Source: Symsagittifera roscoffensis
Lineage: Eukaryota > Xenacoelomorpha > Acoela > Convolutidae
Length of the DNA stretch: 64,000 nt
Direction: 5' to 3'
NCBI RefSeq assembly: GCF_963678635.1
Contig: NC_087071.1
Location: 32,354,141-32,418,140, forward strand
A program made the position numbers and the translations under genes. Below the pieces are notes generated by a model. It was not told the DNA's origin. It searched no databases and saw only the letters and a list, made by a program, of their open reading frames with translations. Below, piece by piece: positions 34,861 through 63,721 of this stretch. Position 1 is the first letter of the stretch; each line of letters starts with the position of its first letter.

Positions 34861-37800
34861 CTATGCTTTCTTTCCATGTTTCCTTATTTTACACACTTTT
34901 TCCTCTCTTTTCTTCACATGTTTCGGCTTTTTGTTCTCTCTGCCCTCTTTTTGTATCTGCTTAACTGCCTTCTTTCTCTCTTTTCGCTCTTCTGCCGTTT
35001 CGCCTTTCTTCCGAATGAACATCCAAGGCACTTCTTTTGATTCTTTCTTGTCACCATTTTCATCTTCAGATAAATTATCCTCGTCTTCGCTTTCTGAATT
35101 TGAATCGGAGATAGAAGAGTTATCGTCTGTGTTTTCTGAAGTGCGTGATTTGAGTTTTGGTTTGTCGACAAAACTGACAACTGATTTGTAATACAAGTCT
35201 TTTTCACTCTCCTGCAAAAACAAAACGAGCAATTTTTTCGAAAAAGAAGGACCAGAAGTTTGGCTACTTAAGGAAAAAGGCCATTGTGTTTCATTTATAA
35301 AAAATCATTTCTAATTGGTGGTTTTTCCAGGCTATAAAATCCAGGCTATTGTTGGTTTTCCAGGCTTAAGCAACGAACACATTCAATTATTCAACAAATT
35401 TCGTTTCTTCAAACTTAAGCTGGATATTTTTTGCTGCAATCAGGGTTTCTATAAACATATAAACATTAATCATACCGTGTTCAATTTTTCAATATCTTTT
35501 TCCGCGTCCACGACTTGGTGCAAATTCTGCGGAATGAAAACTTTTTGAAAGGTCTCATCGTCAATATTTTCACCTTTTCCTTTCTTCGTTTTCTCATGTT
35601 TCTTATTTCTAATCATTTCTTCGAATTCTTTATCTTCAATTTCTAGCGTTTCATTTGCCCTTCCGCCTACTTTTTCAGACATCAACTCCAAATATCGAAT
35701 CGGGTTATCAATAGTCGGGCTGGTTATAAACTCAAACAATTCACGCATAGTCATAACTGGTAGTTTATTCTTCTTGAAAAAGTTAGTAATATTTGTGCAA
35801 TCCATTCTCAGGAAGTTCAATGCGTTCGGGTGGTTGCTTTCTACTGATTGCGACACGTCAATGTAATAAGCTTGCCCATTGTGATAAAGGATGTTGTATT
35901 CTAAAATAAAAGACGTTAGATCTTTTATTTGGTATATTTGTAAAAAAAATCAACATAAATTTCCAACGGATCAACGGGTATCTATGAGTCAGTTAAGCTA
36001 TCTCATAGTTTTGTAAGGTGCCATACATTGTAATTAATCGCCACTATTAAAATCCATTATCATGGCCATTTTACCTGAGAAATCGGCGTGGGTAAGTTTC
36101 ACTTCCCAGTACATAGTTCGCATATCTCTCACAATTTGGAAGTACAGTTCGCGCAGTTTCGACTCGGAGAGGTTTGCGTCTTTCAATTTAGGAGCTGGGT
36201 ATCCGTCATCGCTTCCGAGGAACTCCATCACCAGGACGTGACCTGAAAAAGCGACAGCTTTGAATGGAAAGAAACGGGATGAAATTGAGATGGATACAAT
36301 AGCTGTGGAGTTAAGAAGTTATGGGTGAAATACCAGGGCTGATTTTTTGGACTTACTTTAGACCCACCCCTCCTCCTCTCTTTCCCCACAACCAGGCAAA
36401 GGCGCAAATTGTCTGACTTAACCTAACCTGCAAGAAATCCCGTTTTGTAAATGTCGTCAATTGGAGTTTACGTTGGTATAAAAATTGAAAGGCGAAAAAC
36501 AAGTTGGATAATATTTGTTTAAAACTGGAAGAAATCAATCCAAATCAAAATAATGCTAATTGGGTTCGGGCGAAAATTCATAACAAGTGACAAATACTAA
36601 CAGGCGTCAAAAAGTAACAAGGCCTTGGTAAGCAGCGAACGCTGCTCCGCTTCGCTTAAACTCGGCAAGAGTGATCTATTCGAGAAATCGTGTTTACCGC
36701 TAGACCGTGTTACCAATAGTCGCATGTTAATAATTGTCACCTCTTACAAATTGTCGACTGTTACAAATTGTCGCCAGTTACTAATTGTCCACAATTACGA
36801 TCAGCCGCAACTTTCGAATTACTGACGCCGGTTATGAATTTTCGGCTGCTACCAATTGTTACCAAAAAAACTACATCTCACCTTTGAGCATGATTGGATT
36901 GGGACAAGGAAGTGCAGAGTTGTGGAACCTGGTGAGATTCCTGAACTCCTTCTCCGCCCATGTCTGCACCATCTTCCTGTTATTCCCCCTGCAGTATCCA
37001 TTTCTGAATCTGTACTCACCCGAGATGTATCTGTCTCTGTCTTTGAATGTCAGTATAGATGTTTTGAAAACCTAAACAGAGGAAAGTTTAACATAGATGC
37101 CTAGATTGAATTACATCACAAATCGTAATGATAATTTCACTTGAAGGACGATTAGAGTAACATGAATGCGCAGAATGAACTTCATCACAAACTGAAATCA
37201 TAATGTAAATTTGATCGTTTCGAGCAAAATCGCAGATTTTTAGTAACTTCACAAAACACAGTTCGACCTTCAATTATTTCAAAATGATTTCCTCTCACTT
37301 CCATGCAATGTGTTAATATTACTTCGACTGGTAGCGTATGTCCCCCCCCCCCCCCTTGATTCAACCTAGACTTCTCAAAAGGTCTTTCCTTTGATAATAT
37401 TAACCGACATCCATTTTTGGTTGACAAACCCAATAAATTGAAAGCGTGACAATCCCGCGAATTGATTTTAGAACCTAATAACGTTTCATCTTTCAGATTG
37501 AAAGGCTGCCGCCATCTACAAATCACCACTATCCCTTCACAAAATACTGGATTAGATTAAGTTGGACCCTTTCCCATTATTTTACATAGTAAACAGTACC
37601 CCGCGTACGTCCTCTCTTCAGCTGTCTTGCCATCAAAGCTGTTCATCTGCAAATTTCTTTTATCATCTCAAGTGACAGCACTTAACTCTGCATCAAACGC
37701 TTTATTGCTCAACGAGGAAAACCATCGAAAGGTTTCTGATTCTGGAACAATATTTTTTGGTTCTAATACTGAGCTGTCGAAATGCCTTGAAAGCTTACAG

Positions 37801-40800
37801 AAGAACAAAGAGTTTTGGGGCTTCATAAATTTATTGGACGTAACTTTTGAATGCAAATTCAACACTCCAGTGGGTGTCAATACACGAATTGATTTTAGAA
37901 CCTATATACATTTTTGCATCGCAAATGTGGGCGGGTATCAAGTCCACGAATTGATTTTAGAACCTAACTACATTTTACAATACAACTAAGATAAAAACAA
38001 TCAAATATTTCACAAAATCCAGTCAGTAACTTCACGCTTGATTCAAAACTTGAAATATAGGAACTTACTCCTTTGCAACAAAATTTCGGCTTTCAAGGTA
38101 ACTGTTATCTTCACATATGCTTTCACTGGAATCTAACGTACTTTGTTCTTAGACTTAAACTTTTTTTATTCGATTGGTACCCCTTTTAGTCCCGCTCTCT
38201 TTTTTTTCTAATATACTAATTAGATAAATCGTAACCAATTGAAAACACTGTTTCCGGTAAATATATATTTACAAGTTTCTACTCAAGATTAAGACATTAC
38301 ATTTTTATGGACTACTTGGACTGAAATCTTCTACTAGTGCACTAAAATATAGCCAATCGAAGATTGAAAAAGAGTAATAAAAGAAAGTAAACATTAAAAA
38401 AAACACTGACTTTGTTGAAAAAATCTCAACTTTCGATTTTCAAAGAACACAATAGATGCCCATTGATCTCTTTGAATTTCTTCAACGATTAAAGATTGGC
38501 GCTTTTTTGATAACATTAACCCAACTTGAGAAAACTGGATCAACAGGTAAGTTTTTATTCCGCTGGAAATCTAAAAATTAAAATTCACTTTCGAAACTGG
38601 AAGTCATTTACGTTTTTTTGCGCCATTTCCACGTTCGTATTTGGAGAGTGGTATTTACGTCATTTTCAGCAGATGAATTTCAATTAAACTCAAAAAGTGC
38701 ATATATACTTGCGTGCATTCATAAACGCATCAATATGTATGAAAGCACATCTGTACTTATTGGAGACTGTTATGCACTTTTCAAAATTTTTCCTGAAAAA
38801 AAAAACAAAAATCAGCAAAACCTACAGAAGAGTCTTCACTGCGTTCATTACTCTTAAAAACGTGAACGTTTATATGGCACTAATACGGAAAAAACCACCA
38901 AAAACGAAGGAGCCAAAGCGCGCCAAAAAAAACGACATACAAAGCCTTTCAAAATTTACCCTAAAACGACATTTAGGTCAGTTTTTTTTCAAAAACAAGC
39001 CTGCGGTGCCCAAACTTTTGAAAAAACTTATCTTGATTGACCTAAAAAGAGGACGAAATGTGTTTCGGATAAGATTAGCACAGGATCAGGCGATCAAACA
39101 AGCTACTGCTCTTCCAAAGATACAGGACGGAAGGTTAATCATGACGGAGGGTTATTGTTCGCATTTGCGTTGGTGCCTGGCAAAATTGGGCACAGAGGCG
39201 AACCTTCGCTTCGCAAACCTTTGAGAGAAAACAGCTCTATAGAGAGCAATAATAAAAATTAGAAATAAGCCTCGAATTAGTAAAAATTCGGCTACCTCTG
39301 AGATTCGAACATGCGACCAAGAGATTAAGAGTCTCACACACTAACCACTCAGCCACGGAAGCTTAATAGACACCAAACACTAGCCACAGCAAATAAAGCA
39401 GAGAACAGATGCTATACAATTTCCAATGCTACAAAGAAATATCCAAATAAGTGAACCCTTTTATTTGCTAGTTAGGTTAGAAAAAAGAAGGTTCGTAATA
39501 ACACACTATGCTGATCGCAGGTGTAAATATGATATGCTAGCCCAGCATATATCGAATGTTCTTCGCCTGGTTCATCGTGACTGGTATTGACTGGAGTTGT
39601 TGCTGGTTCGGGTTTTTGTCGGCGTACTTTCTTGAGCCTCGCTAGGTTTACCGACGATTGATGAAATGGCAAAATGGACACGTGCCTGGGGCGGAGCCCT
39701 GACACTGTTTGTCATGGTTCGTCACGGCACTGGCGAAAGTTGTGAGGCATTTCTTGCATTCTCGTTTTCTTTTCTATTTTTTCGATGCATTTTTGTGATA
39801 TGAATCTTGATGTTTCAGGTAGATTGTTTCGGGCATAGATCATGTGCCATGAAAATCACCGTCATATAACTATCATCATCATCATCAGGGGCGGATTTGC
39901 GGAGAAGGCGGTCGCCCCCTAGCCCCCCCCCCCCCCCCCCCCCTGCCGACCTTAATGGTCCCCTTTTACTTTTTTGAGATATCAATTGTTGGCGACGTAC
40001 CCTAAAATTTGTCTATGGGCGCCTTCGGCACCAATCAATATATACTAACTTTGAAGATATTTTTAGATCAAAATGTTCGAAAAAAGCCTCAAAATGCCCT
40101 TTTGGCCGTTTTTTTTTACAATTTTGACTGCGGCGCAGAAATTTAGGCCAAAACAGGGTCTTTTGATTGCTTTGGGAGAACTCGGAAAATCAATTTGGCG
40201 GGTCGACCTAAAAAAAGCCCACAACATTTTCGAAATTCTTTTGAAACCCAACAGTCAATCAAGTCCATCTAAATTAGTGTAATAATAATCCTCAGAGGAA
40301 TTCTTATATACACGGAAGCCGATCCAATTTGATCATTTTATTTTTCAAATGAACGCCACTAGACAGGATTACGTTTAAAAATGCGCCCTTCATTTCTCTA
40401 CCCAACTTCAATTCATATTTCTCTTCTGAAATTCACTGACGAGAAAAAAATCTCATTTTCGTTAGATTCTAAAATTGGACTAGTGAACTGTTCTCTTGTA
40501 TACAGTATTTTATAATATTTAGTTGTGCAGAAATGAATCGATGAGAAATTAACTCTTCATCTTCATCTCAATTATAAAGTGAAAAATAGACGAAAACTTA
40601 CCTTAATAGCACACTGTCCATGTGCATCACTCGTACCATGATAAACATTAGCCTCTTTTCCCGTAGAGACACACCCATTGATGGATGAAATGACCTTCCT
40701 AGCTAGCAGTCTAAACAGGATAATTCTCGTGCGAGGATCCATCACCTGTTCTGTGGTTGCTCTGTCTGATTTGTCACGCTCACGCGCACGGTCTCCGTCC

Positions 40801-43059
40801 AGCTTCTGAAATAACAAATTGTTATATATTTTCTATTACACTTTCCATTTTTATTTCTGGTATACTGATTCTTCAGCTTGTTCGCTAAACATTTTTTTCT
40901 AAATTATCGAAAAAAACTCTGTGGAACAATATTTTTCGGATACCTTGTTGATATAAAAAACCGCCATGAAGACATGTTTTACACGATAAACGTCCCAACA
41001 CCTTCTAGCAGCAGCTATTACGCAAACTATATTTTTGGTGAAACTTATGGCGAAATAACGAGCTAATTCTACTGGAAAAGTAAAAAAAATTTCAACATTC
41101 ATGAAAGATTTTCACCAACAGCTAATTCATTAACCACAGTTCAACCGGTTATAGGCGGAATGTTATCGCCCATAGTCCGGTCAAGAGAAGAAAATCCAAT
41201 TTTATCAGCCGTACAAGCGACCAGAAGTTTCAAAGTTACAGAACTATTTAAGAATTTCAATGGCTTCGACAGTGCTCATAACTATGAAAACTAATTTTGT
41301 TCAGAGAACCTGAATGCGTCGTCTGCTTACTACAAAATATAATTTGTGGTCGGCTGATGGAATAATCTAATTCACTTCAAAAGTTTTAACCACTTTCGTT
41401 CTGACTACTGAGAGTGAGGAGGAACTTTGTCTTTGGGTGTGTTTTATTTTATGATTTTTTTCCCACGCAAAATCAGGTACCACAAATAATCACTGAATGG
41501 GTCGAGTGATATATCACAACCAGCTGGTGGGCATGGTCGAATATCACGAGGACAACAAAACCTGAAATATAGCCCCTGCCAAGTCTATTCACAAAAACCA
41601 TCTAGCCGCGTCACACTGTTGAGTGTTAAGTTTGCATTATTGGTGGGCTTTAAAAACGACCAAATATTGTGAAAATGAAAAAATGAAGATAAAAGAATTT
41701 CTGCTTTACGGCTAGAACTCTATAGAGTCAATAATAACCTAGTCTTTTCAAACTTACCTTCGAATACATTCCAACGTCCACTTTGTGTTCATACTTCTGA
41801 CAGAACTGTTTCGTTGAAAACGTCGCACTCACACAATTGTCGCCGTAGTCATCGTCCAACTGCAACTCCTTCACCAGTTCTGCCATCTCAGCTTCGGCTA
41901 ATTGCTGTTCGTAGACATCTTCATCTTGGCATTCTTCGCTGTCGCTTTCACCTGAAAAGCGATCACTCAATCGAGTGCTGAAAGTAGACGAAAAAAATTA
42001 ATTAATGATTCCGACATTTTATGTCAGTCTTGCTAGTGTTTAGTTTCAGGCTTCTTTTCAATGAGATTACAACTCCGTTCCAAAAAATTATCGCTGATGA
42101 AAAGATTGTAAGTGATTCTCAGAGCACAACAGAAAATCCTAGCAAGGAAACTGATAGATTAAATCGTTAATGCATGTATATTTAAAAAAATGTTAAGCCC
42201 TGGGTAAAATAGCTTCAAATGATTTGTGATAGAGATAAATTCTTAAATTGGTAGTTTTGACTACAATTGGCATTTTTGAGAGATATATTCATTCCACGCT
42301 CAATTGGTTTACAAAAAAAAATGGATCTACTTCACAACCACCCCCCATATTTCAAAAAAAAACTGTCGAATTTTTGACCAATCAGAATGTAGGAAAATTA
42401 CAGTTCTCAAAAGGGTTAGTTTACCTTTTTTTATTTACAGGTGTGGAGACTCTTTGGATCTACTTAACAACTTCCCCCACCCCAATGGTACTATGAGTTG
42501 TATCTATCAGGGGCGGATCTAGGGCTTTCTCGAGGTGGGGGGGGGGGGCGGATTTTCAAAAAATTTTCGAAAATTTTGACCTTTTTTTTAGGTCGACCAA
42601 ATTGATTTTCCGAGCTCTCCTAAAGCACTAAAAAGAGGCTGTTTTGGCCAAATTTTCTGCGCCGCAGGCAAATTTTTGAAAAACAGGCCAAAAAAAGCCG
42701 TTTTGGTGCACTTTTTGAAAAATTTTGACAAAAAAATCGCATCCAAAAATGAATTTCTTAAAAAGTACCAAATAGGGGGACGCTTTGGGCCGGCAGGGGG
42801 TCGAATCCCTGAGGAGGGGCGTCCGCCCCTGGTATCTATGGTATCTAGAGTTGTATCTATGGTATCTAGAGATACCCTCTAGGGTATATAGAGTTGTGGA
42901 TACCATAGAGGGGGATGGTTATAAAGATTTTAAAAAACGAAGCAACTCACCCGAGGACAACTCGTTCAAAGCGTTAGCTTCGTCTGTGTTTGCTATATCG
43001 GTTGTTATTTCCGAGGTATCACTAACAGTTGCATGTACAACCAACTCAGTTTCTGCCAT
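34861..43059 (-). CDS. RIOK1: atypical serine kinase RIO1, complete
   Basis: RIOK1 is a conserved kinase/ATPase needed for the last steps of 40S ribosomal subunit maturation in the cytoplasm. Seven minus-strand exons join in phase to 546 residues: 42951-43059, 41758-41951, 40602-40805, 36882-37071, 36075-36242, 35476-35900, 34861-35211. Human RIOK1 has 568. The N-terminus is acidic. The P-loop is [10 protein letters not shown] (exon 3), and exon 4 gives [20 protein letters not shown]. The catalytic loop HADFSEYN (Asp286, Asn291) spans the exon 5/6 junction, and the metal-binding motif is IDVSQSVE (Asp303). The C-terminus is acidic, then lysine-rich ([12 protein letters not shown]), as in the family. 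All junctions are GT-AG. Start is the ATG of MAETELVV. Introns hold repeats, including two hAT MITEs. Confidence 0.97.
37455..37980. repeat. dispersed short repeat with a tandem 62-bp pair
   Basis: The motif CGAATTGATTTTAGAACCTA occurs three times, at about 37457, 37885 and 37947. The last two are in tandem with a spacing of about 62 bp. The 120-codon ORF across it has no recognisable domain and lies in a RIOK1 intron; I do not call it a gene. Confidence 0.65.
38365..38862 (+). repeat. inverted-end repeat family, copy 3
   Basis: Begins with GAAAAAGAGTAATAAAAG and ends with AGAGTCTTCACTGCGTTCATTACTCTTA; about 500 bp. It lies in the RIOK1 intron between exons 3 and 4. Confidence 0.7.
39195..39520 (-). 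repeat. dispersed repeat containing a tRNA-Leu-like segment (RIOK1 copy, internally deleted)
   Basis: The left hairpin end, the tRNA-like core (about 39285-39360, GATTCGAACATGCGACC and CTAACCACTCAGCC on the plus strand) and the right end AAGAAGGTTCGTAATAACAC are present. About 300 bp of the interior found in other copies is absent. Confidence 0.65.
39886..40255. mobile_element. hAT-type MITE, inverted orientation, one end lost
   Basis: It starts CAGGGGCGGATTTGC after an ATC microsatellite, then runs through the family interior in the opposite orientation (CGGCGCAGAAATTT, CAATTTGGCGGGTCGACC). The far terminus is missing. A long C run follows the intact end. RIOK1 intron. Confidence 0.75.
42508..42831. 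mobile_element. hAT-type MITE with 8-bp target duplication
   Basis: 324 bp, beginning CAGGGGCGGATCTAGGGC and ending GGGGCGTCCGCCCCTG. It is flanked exactly by GTATCTAT at 42500-42507 and 42832-42839. The target is followed by short GTATCTAGAG-type repeats. It lies in RIOK1 intron 1, about 120 bp from exon 1. Confidence 0.92.
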
Positions 43060-43463
43060 TTATATTTTATGCACTTCAGTTGCGATGCTTTCAAGAATTA
43101 GAACTTAACACCAGCAGCAAACCTCAGATAATCTCTAAAAACAGAAAAAAATACTAATTATGCAGCAAAAAACCTCTATTTTGCTTTGCACGCTGCTCTG
43201 AAATTCGTACAAATTCAGTCTAAATAATCCAAACTGAGCCTCACAAGCAAATAAAAGGTCGCAAAAATGACGTACTAAAAAATCAGTGACTTCAAATATA
43301 AATTTAAATCTATTAATTTTATATTGGTACACTACGTCACGTTAAATTTAGAATGATTGAATCAATTCAAAACAAAATAGCTTTGTACCAGCATCAAATC
43401 AAACTCATCGAATAATTAGTTTTGACTAAACATTTAAAAAAAATCTAGAACATTCGAGAACTT

Positions 43464-44073
43464 TCACGAATTGTTCGTAGTAGGAAAAGATGAAGAATCT
43501 TTCAGTGCTCCGTATGGGTCTCGTTTGGGCGGCGGCTGCAGGATTGAAGTGATTAGCAAACTAGATACAATGATCCCACAGCAAGTCAGACGAAGATAAA
43601 TTACCATCATTGGTGTTTTACGTCTCATTTCTATTGCAGAGATAAATTTAGATTTATAATAGCTTCTATTGCAAAAAAAGAAATCGATCTTGTTAACAGT
43701 ACCCCCTCCCCCCTATGGTACCTTGTAATGAATTAGGACGTTTTTAGCAAAAAAAATCTGTGACTAAATTTCTAAGACCTTCAAAAATATTTGCGTATAG
43801 AAATATTTCTTCGTAAACTAAGCCAAACTCTCAATCATATCTTTTTCAGACCCTCACTTGTTTGTTTTGGTTCCTAAAACTGATAACTAAGGAATTTGGA
43901 AGCGTAACTTTAAAATTGATCCCTGGCTGCATTTTTCTAAGGCGTTTAATATAGGATCCTCCGGCAAAGAAAGTGACAAAAGAGGCTCCGAGACCCACAG
44001 CTACAAGTGGGTTTTCCTCCGCTTTCTGCCGGAAGCGGGACTTCTCCGAGTAGCGCGAATAGGGCCCCGACAT
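43464..44073 (-). CDS. HIG1-domain mitochondrial inner-membrane protein, splice junction unresolved
   Basis: HIG1 (hypoxia-induced) domain proteins are small two-helix proteins of the mitochondrial inner membrane associated with respiratory complexes. Exon A starts at ATG 44073 (MSGPYSRYSEKSRFRQKAEE), just after an acceptor (TTTCAG|TTAAGC), so a 5' UTR intron is likely. It contains the domain hallmark KAEENPLVAVGLGASF and first helix. Exon B, about 43464-43630, reads KTPMMVIYLRLTCCGIIVSS and ends QPPPKRDPYGALKD to a stop at 43464. It resembles the second half of the domain (MMR-RV--QG-TV pattern). The donor is uncertain: GT options lie near 43875-43896, and a poor GC option would give the family spacing. 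Unspliced, exon A would stop at 43846 after 75 codons. It sits 405 bp upstream of the RIOK1 start, same strand. Confidence 0.6.
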
Positions 44074-47000
44074 GCTTAACTGAAAGTGTAATGAAAAATC
44101 TAACATTGTTAAACTATTTCAATTTCTTTTCAACAAAAAGGAGGAAAATCTTTATAAACAGGGGAAAATAACTGGATCTGAGGCAGGTCTGTCACTTTCA
44201 TAGATAATTCGACAACTTCCATTAAATTGAATGAAAACATTCGCGTTTTCGCATGTGAAAAATAATGCCAAAAAGGGGTTTCTATAAAGTTCTGGAGAGC
44301 TCAGTAAATCAATTTAGCCGACCCTAATTCAGTTTATTACCTCATCTCCACCCCCTTCCCATCCCTCCCCCCCCCCCACCCCCCACACACACACCCAAGA
44401 GAAACTTTTTTTGTGAAGCACGCGCAGAACAGCTTCTGTTATCATTTGAACACAACACCAGAAGGCCTCAACGTAGTTCCAACAAATTGTTGAAATACTG
44501 AATGCATCAGAGGAATGGATAACTTTCAACACGTAATCTCCTTATAATTTTATGCCATTCACACAAAAGGGAACCAGAGCTTGGCATCATTTGTGATACA
44601 ACGCATCCTTGCATTGCAAGGTAGCGAATCAAAAAGAGACGGAAAATTAAAATATCAGAAAAACAGTCGAGAGACACAACTACAAGCATTGAATAAAGGT
44701 TCAAAAATTACCGAGTGTACGACAAGGGTACACCGAGTGTACGACGTATTTACCGACGCGGTTACACTTCCCCTGAGTAAAAAAGCGACTAAGTTTTGAG
44801 CGATTAAGTTAACCTTTCAACTTTTACACCACGACCGACCTGAATTGTTTTGAATGAAAAGAATCAACTTTAGCTACAGAATAACTTGAATAATTATGAA
44901 ACTGATTAAATTTTTTTGTAAATACTATGATCGACTACAAAAGATGCAGTTTCATTCAAAAGACAAGTAGTTTAAGAACTGACGGCCTTTGAAAATGAGC
45001 CCAAAATAACAGATGAAAGTATGGAAAAATTTTATTTTTGCTCTTTCCACGTTTGCTTAACTCCCGTAGTTGCGAGAAACTCTTGGAAGAGTTTTGCTTA
45101 TCAAACTCACTTTTAATCTATCCGTTTTGTGTTAGAAGCAGTTCACACACTAATTTTATCGATATCACACTTTCAAGTCAATATCAAATTCCAAAATACA
45201 TCAGAGGCTTTGAGAAAACTAACTCCGGCTGTTGTTTCAATTTTGATTTAAAACAAACTAAGTTTTGTGTTAAAAAACAGCAGTGAAAAGAAAGGGAAAA
45301 TCGAAAAATTACTAAAAAGAAAAACCGGATACTACGAGATTCGAGACGGTACCTCCGGACTAAGAGTCACTTGTATATATTGCCTAAACCTACCTTCACG
45401 GTAAGTTTATTCTCAAATCTGGCAAAAAAAATACACTTTAATGAAGCAGATATAGCTAGATCATATGCTGTGTAATTAAAGCATAAGCCAAGTATAAACC
45501 TACGCTCAGAAGATTGTTGGACTAAAAAAGAATATCATCATACTATCATACTGGTAGTAGTTCCCCTTCAGCGTCATCATTGCAAAAAATCTTCAATAAT
45601 ATTTCAATCTTTCTTCATGTTTCTGCTTTTTTGGGAGCGACGGAAGGTTTATGTGCATTTTAAGCGAGGCCTCGCAAGGCAAAGCTGCATGTGCAAAAAC
45701 AAGCAACACTTTCAAGGAATTTTCTCCTGAATTAAATAAATTTTGAGTTACCCTTTTTCGGCTCCAATGGGGACTCACAACAATGGAAAATTCACTCACA
45801 CTTATCCGAAAAATCCAGCCTGAAAAAGCCAGCAGCAGGTTTAATTCAAGAAAACCGAAAAATTGGCTGATTACTTTTGTAGCTGAATACTTCGGGCTGC
45901 AAAATCGGCTGATTACACTTGTATCGAAAAAAATTTGCCGACAGACGGTTGGAAAATCGTTAAGGAATACAAAAAAAAAACAAATAATTGATCCCTTGGA
46001 AAATCAATTAAACTTTATGATTGACATTTTTACCAAAAAAAAACTCAATCATAAAAAACTGCATCTAAACGCTTTTTATTCCGCTGGGAAAACTAAAAAA
46101 CTTAGCCAACAGACAGTTGGAACATAGTTTCCGGGATCTGATTATTTTCATGATTTCGAAAGTTTTCAAATAAAGACTGATTGATGTTTATTATTTATTT
46201 ACGCTTAATACAGCGATTGATTACAGATGATATACTCACGGATTATTGAAATTGAATAACTAACTTAAGCCACAGCGCTATAAACTTCAAATTTAGTGAA
46301 TTTTAAAACTTACAAAAAATCATAATAAACGTCATAAATTGAAGCTTAAAGGAAATGAGCAGTCATAGTTGGAGACCAGATTTGCAATCACTGGGAGTAA
46401 CTTGACAGCTCTCCACATGGGGGTTGATAATTTTTTTTAAGCCCATGAAAAAGTTTTGAGATTTCGCGTTCCAAAAAATAAGAAACAACTGTAGGGTTAA
46501 AGCATTCGTGTTCGAGCATATTTCGGCTGAAAACCGTGGACGACTTTGGAAATTTAAAATCAATTGTTCGTTGAAACAAACAGAACTACTTTAACATTCG
46601 TACTAAACGGTGCAATATATTCACATTTTAAGGTATCCACATTAAGACTTGAACATTTTACATATCATTACATGGACTTCAGGACTCAAGTGAAACGCCA
46701 AATGAACGATGTTTAGTTCCTGTTCCGGTGGACCACTCCTACTCCCGCGACATCATGAAGTAACCGGAATATTATTAATAACCTGAGCTATGCGACTCGC
46801 CCATTGTTCACTCAAATTTGATCTCTGCCCACTTTGAGTCAAACACAAACCGTTAGACTGATTAGTTAACTGATTGTTAGTCTGGTCAAATTTTCCTCGT
46901 CGCTAACTTTGCCACCATCTCTATTTCTCCTTACTCAAGTACAGAAGATTCGTTAGATACTGTAATCAATTGAATTAATTCAAAAAATGGGAACAAAATA

Positions 47001-47301
47001 AAATGGGGCAGCTGGCTTGCAGATTAATTACAGCGAAAGAATTACGAAATATAAAACAAAACTTACATCAAATGATTAATAACGCGAAAGATTCGATTCA
47101 AGTAGAGAAAGAAATCAATTCTAGCAAGCTTCGACTAGATTCACTAGCTGTAGATTAACAATTTAGAACCAATTTCCACAAATAAATTAACTACACGTTG
47201 TAAAACGACATACATAATACAGGGAACAAGTCTATGCTTGGGGTCACTCGTTTTTCCAGAAACTTTGGAGCTCCAAAATCGCAAAAGGGCGATCACTTGA
47301 G
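44074..47301. other. intergenic, no gene seen
   Basis: It contains a C-rich low-complexity run near 44345-44395. A diverged relative of the inverted-end repeat family is at about 45990-46125 (TTTTTATTCCGCTGG). The CCAACAGACAGTTGG type inverted motif occurs near 45940 and 46110. No exon is supported; the 3' UTR of the KAT6 gene presumably enters from 47301. Confidence 0.45.
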
Positions 47302-62970
<15,669 letters not shown>

Positions 62971-63399
62971 TTTCAGAGTTGCTTCATTTAGGGCAATCAA
63001 AAACTTTCAATATTAGCAACATGACATCTGAAAAGTGAAGTGTACAAATGTTCTATGAGGAGATGATTATTGTAAAGGCAAAAAACGTTCAAAAAAACGA
63101 TCAATCCTCAACAAAATTTCAGAAAAATAACAAAAAGTTGGTTGACTGAACTATAAAATTTAAATAATACGTATTAAGTTAATTAAATTGCCTTAAGTTA
63201 CTGAGAACACGCTCAGAGAATTATATAGAACCAAACTTTTCGCTATTTTGTTTTCATGGGGTAACCAGAAGCTCAAAAGTATCATAGCGAATGCAACAAC
63301 TGCAGACCTGAAGAAACTTACACTTATAACTGAAAACTAAACTTTGAACAATGCAATGACTGGGTTTTATGCGAACCCTTGGATTATATTCCTAAATCC

Positions 63400-63437
<38 letters not shown>
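63400..63437. repeat. ATT/TTA microsatellite
   Basis: About 12 uninterrupted trinucleotide units. The 62-codon ORF that runs through it (poly-Ile) is a by-product. Confidence 0.95.
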
Positions 63438-63721
63438 GATTATAGCAACCGCGGTTACAGTCAGGAGTCCCTTCATCACATATTGCAGTCGAAATCCTTG
63501 GAATTTTCTAGATAAGGAAGTGATAATGATAAAAGAAGATGACAAGTGTTGGTGTCCTTACAATTAGACTAGATAAGTGTTACGTTTCTTCAATAAGAAC
63601 ACGCAACTCGACACGAGAAAATATAATGTACAATTATAATTTTGTTACACATAAAAAATTTCGTCGATAGTTATTTTGTCATAAGTTGTTCCGAGTACGC
63701 AAGCGTCGTCCGCAATCTGTT

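Noticed and set aside
37627-37989. 120-codon plus-strand ORF in a RIOK1 intron
   Set aside because: It runs through a dispersed repeat, has no recognisable domain, splice context or signal.
38697-39224. 175-codon plus-strand ORF
   Set aside because: It spans the end of an inverted-end repeat copy and the start of a tRNA-like-containing repeat; composition follows the repeats.
43500-43553. Plus-strand mini-ORF MKNLSVLRMGLVWAAAAGLK
   Set aside because: At first it seemed like a HIG1 C-terminus, but the minus strand of the same bases encodes a better match (exon B of the HIG1 gene).
45783-46127. 114-codon plus-strand ORF
   Set aside because: Lysine-rich translation of AT-rich repeat sequence; no family similarity recognised.
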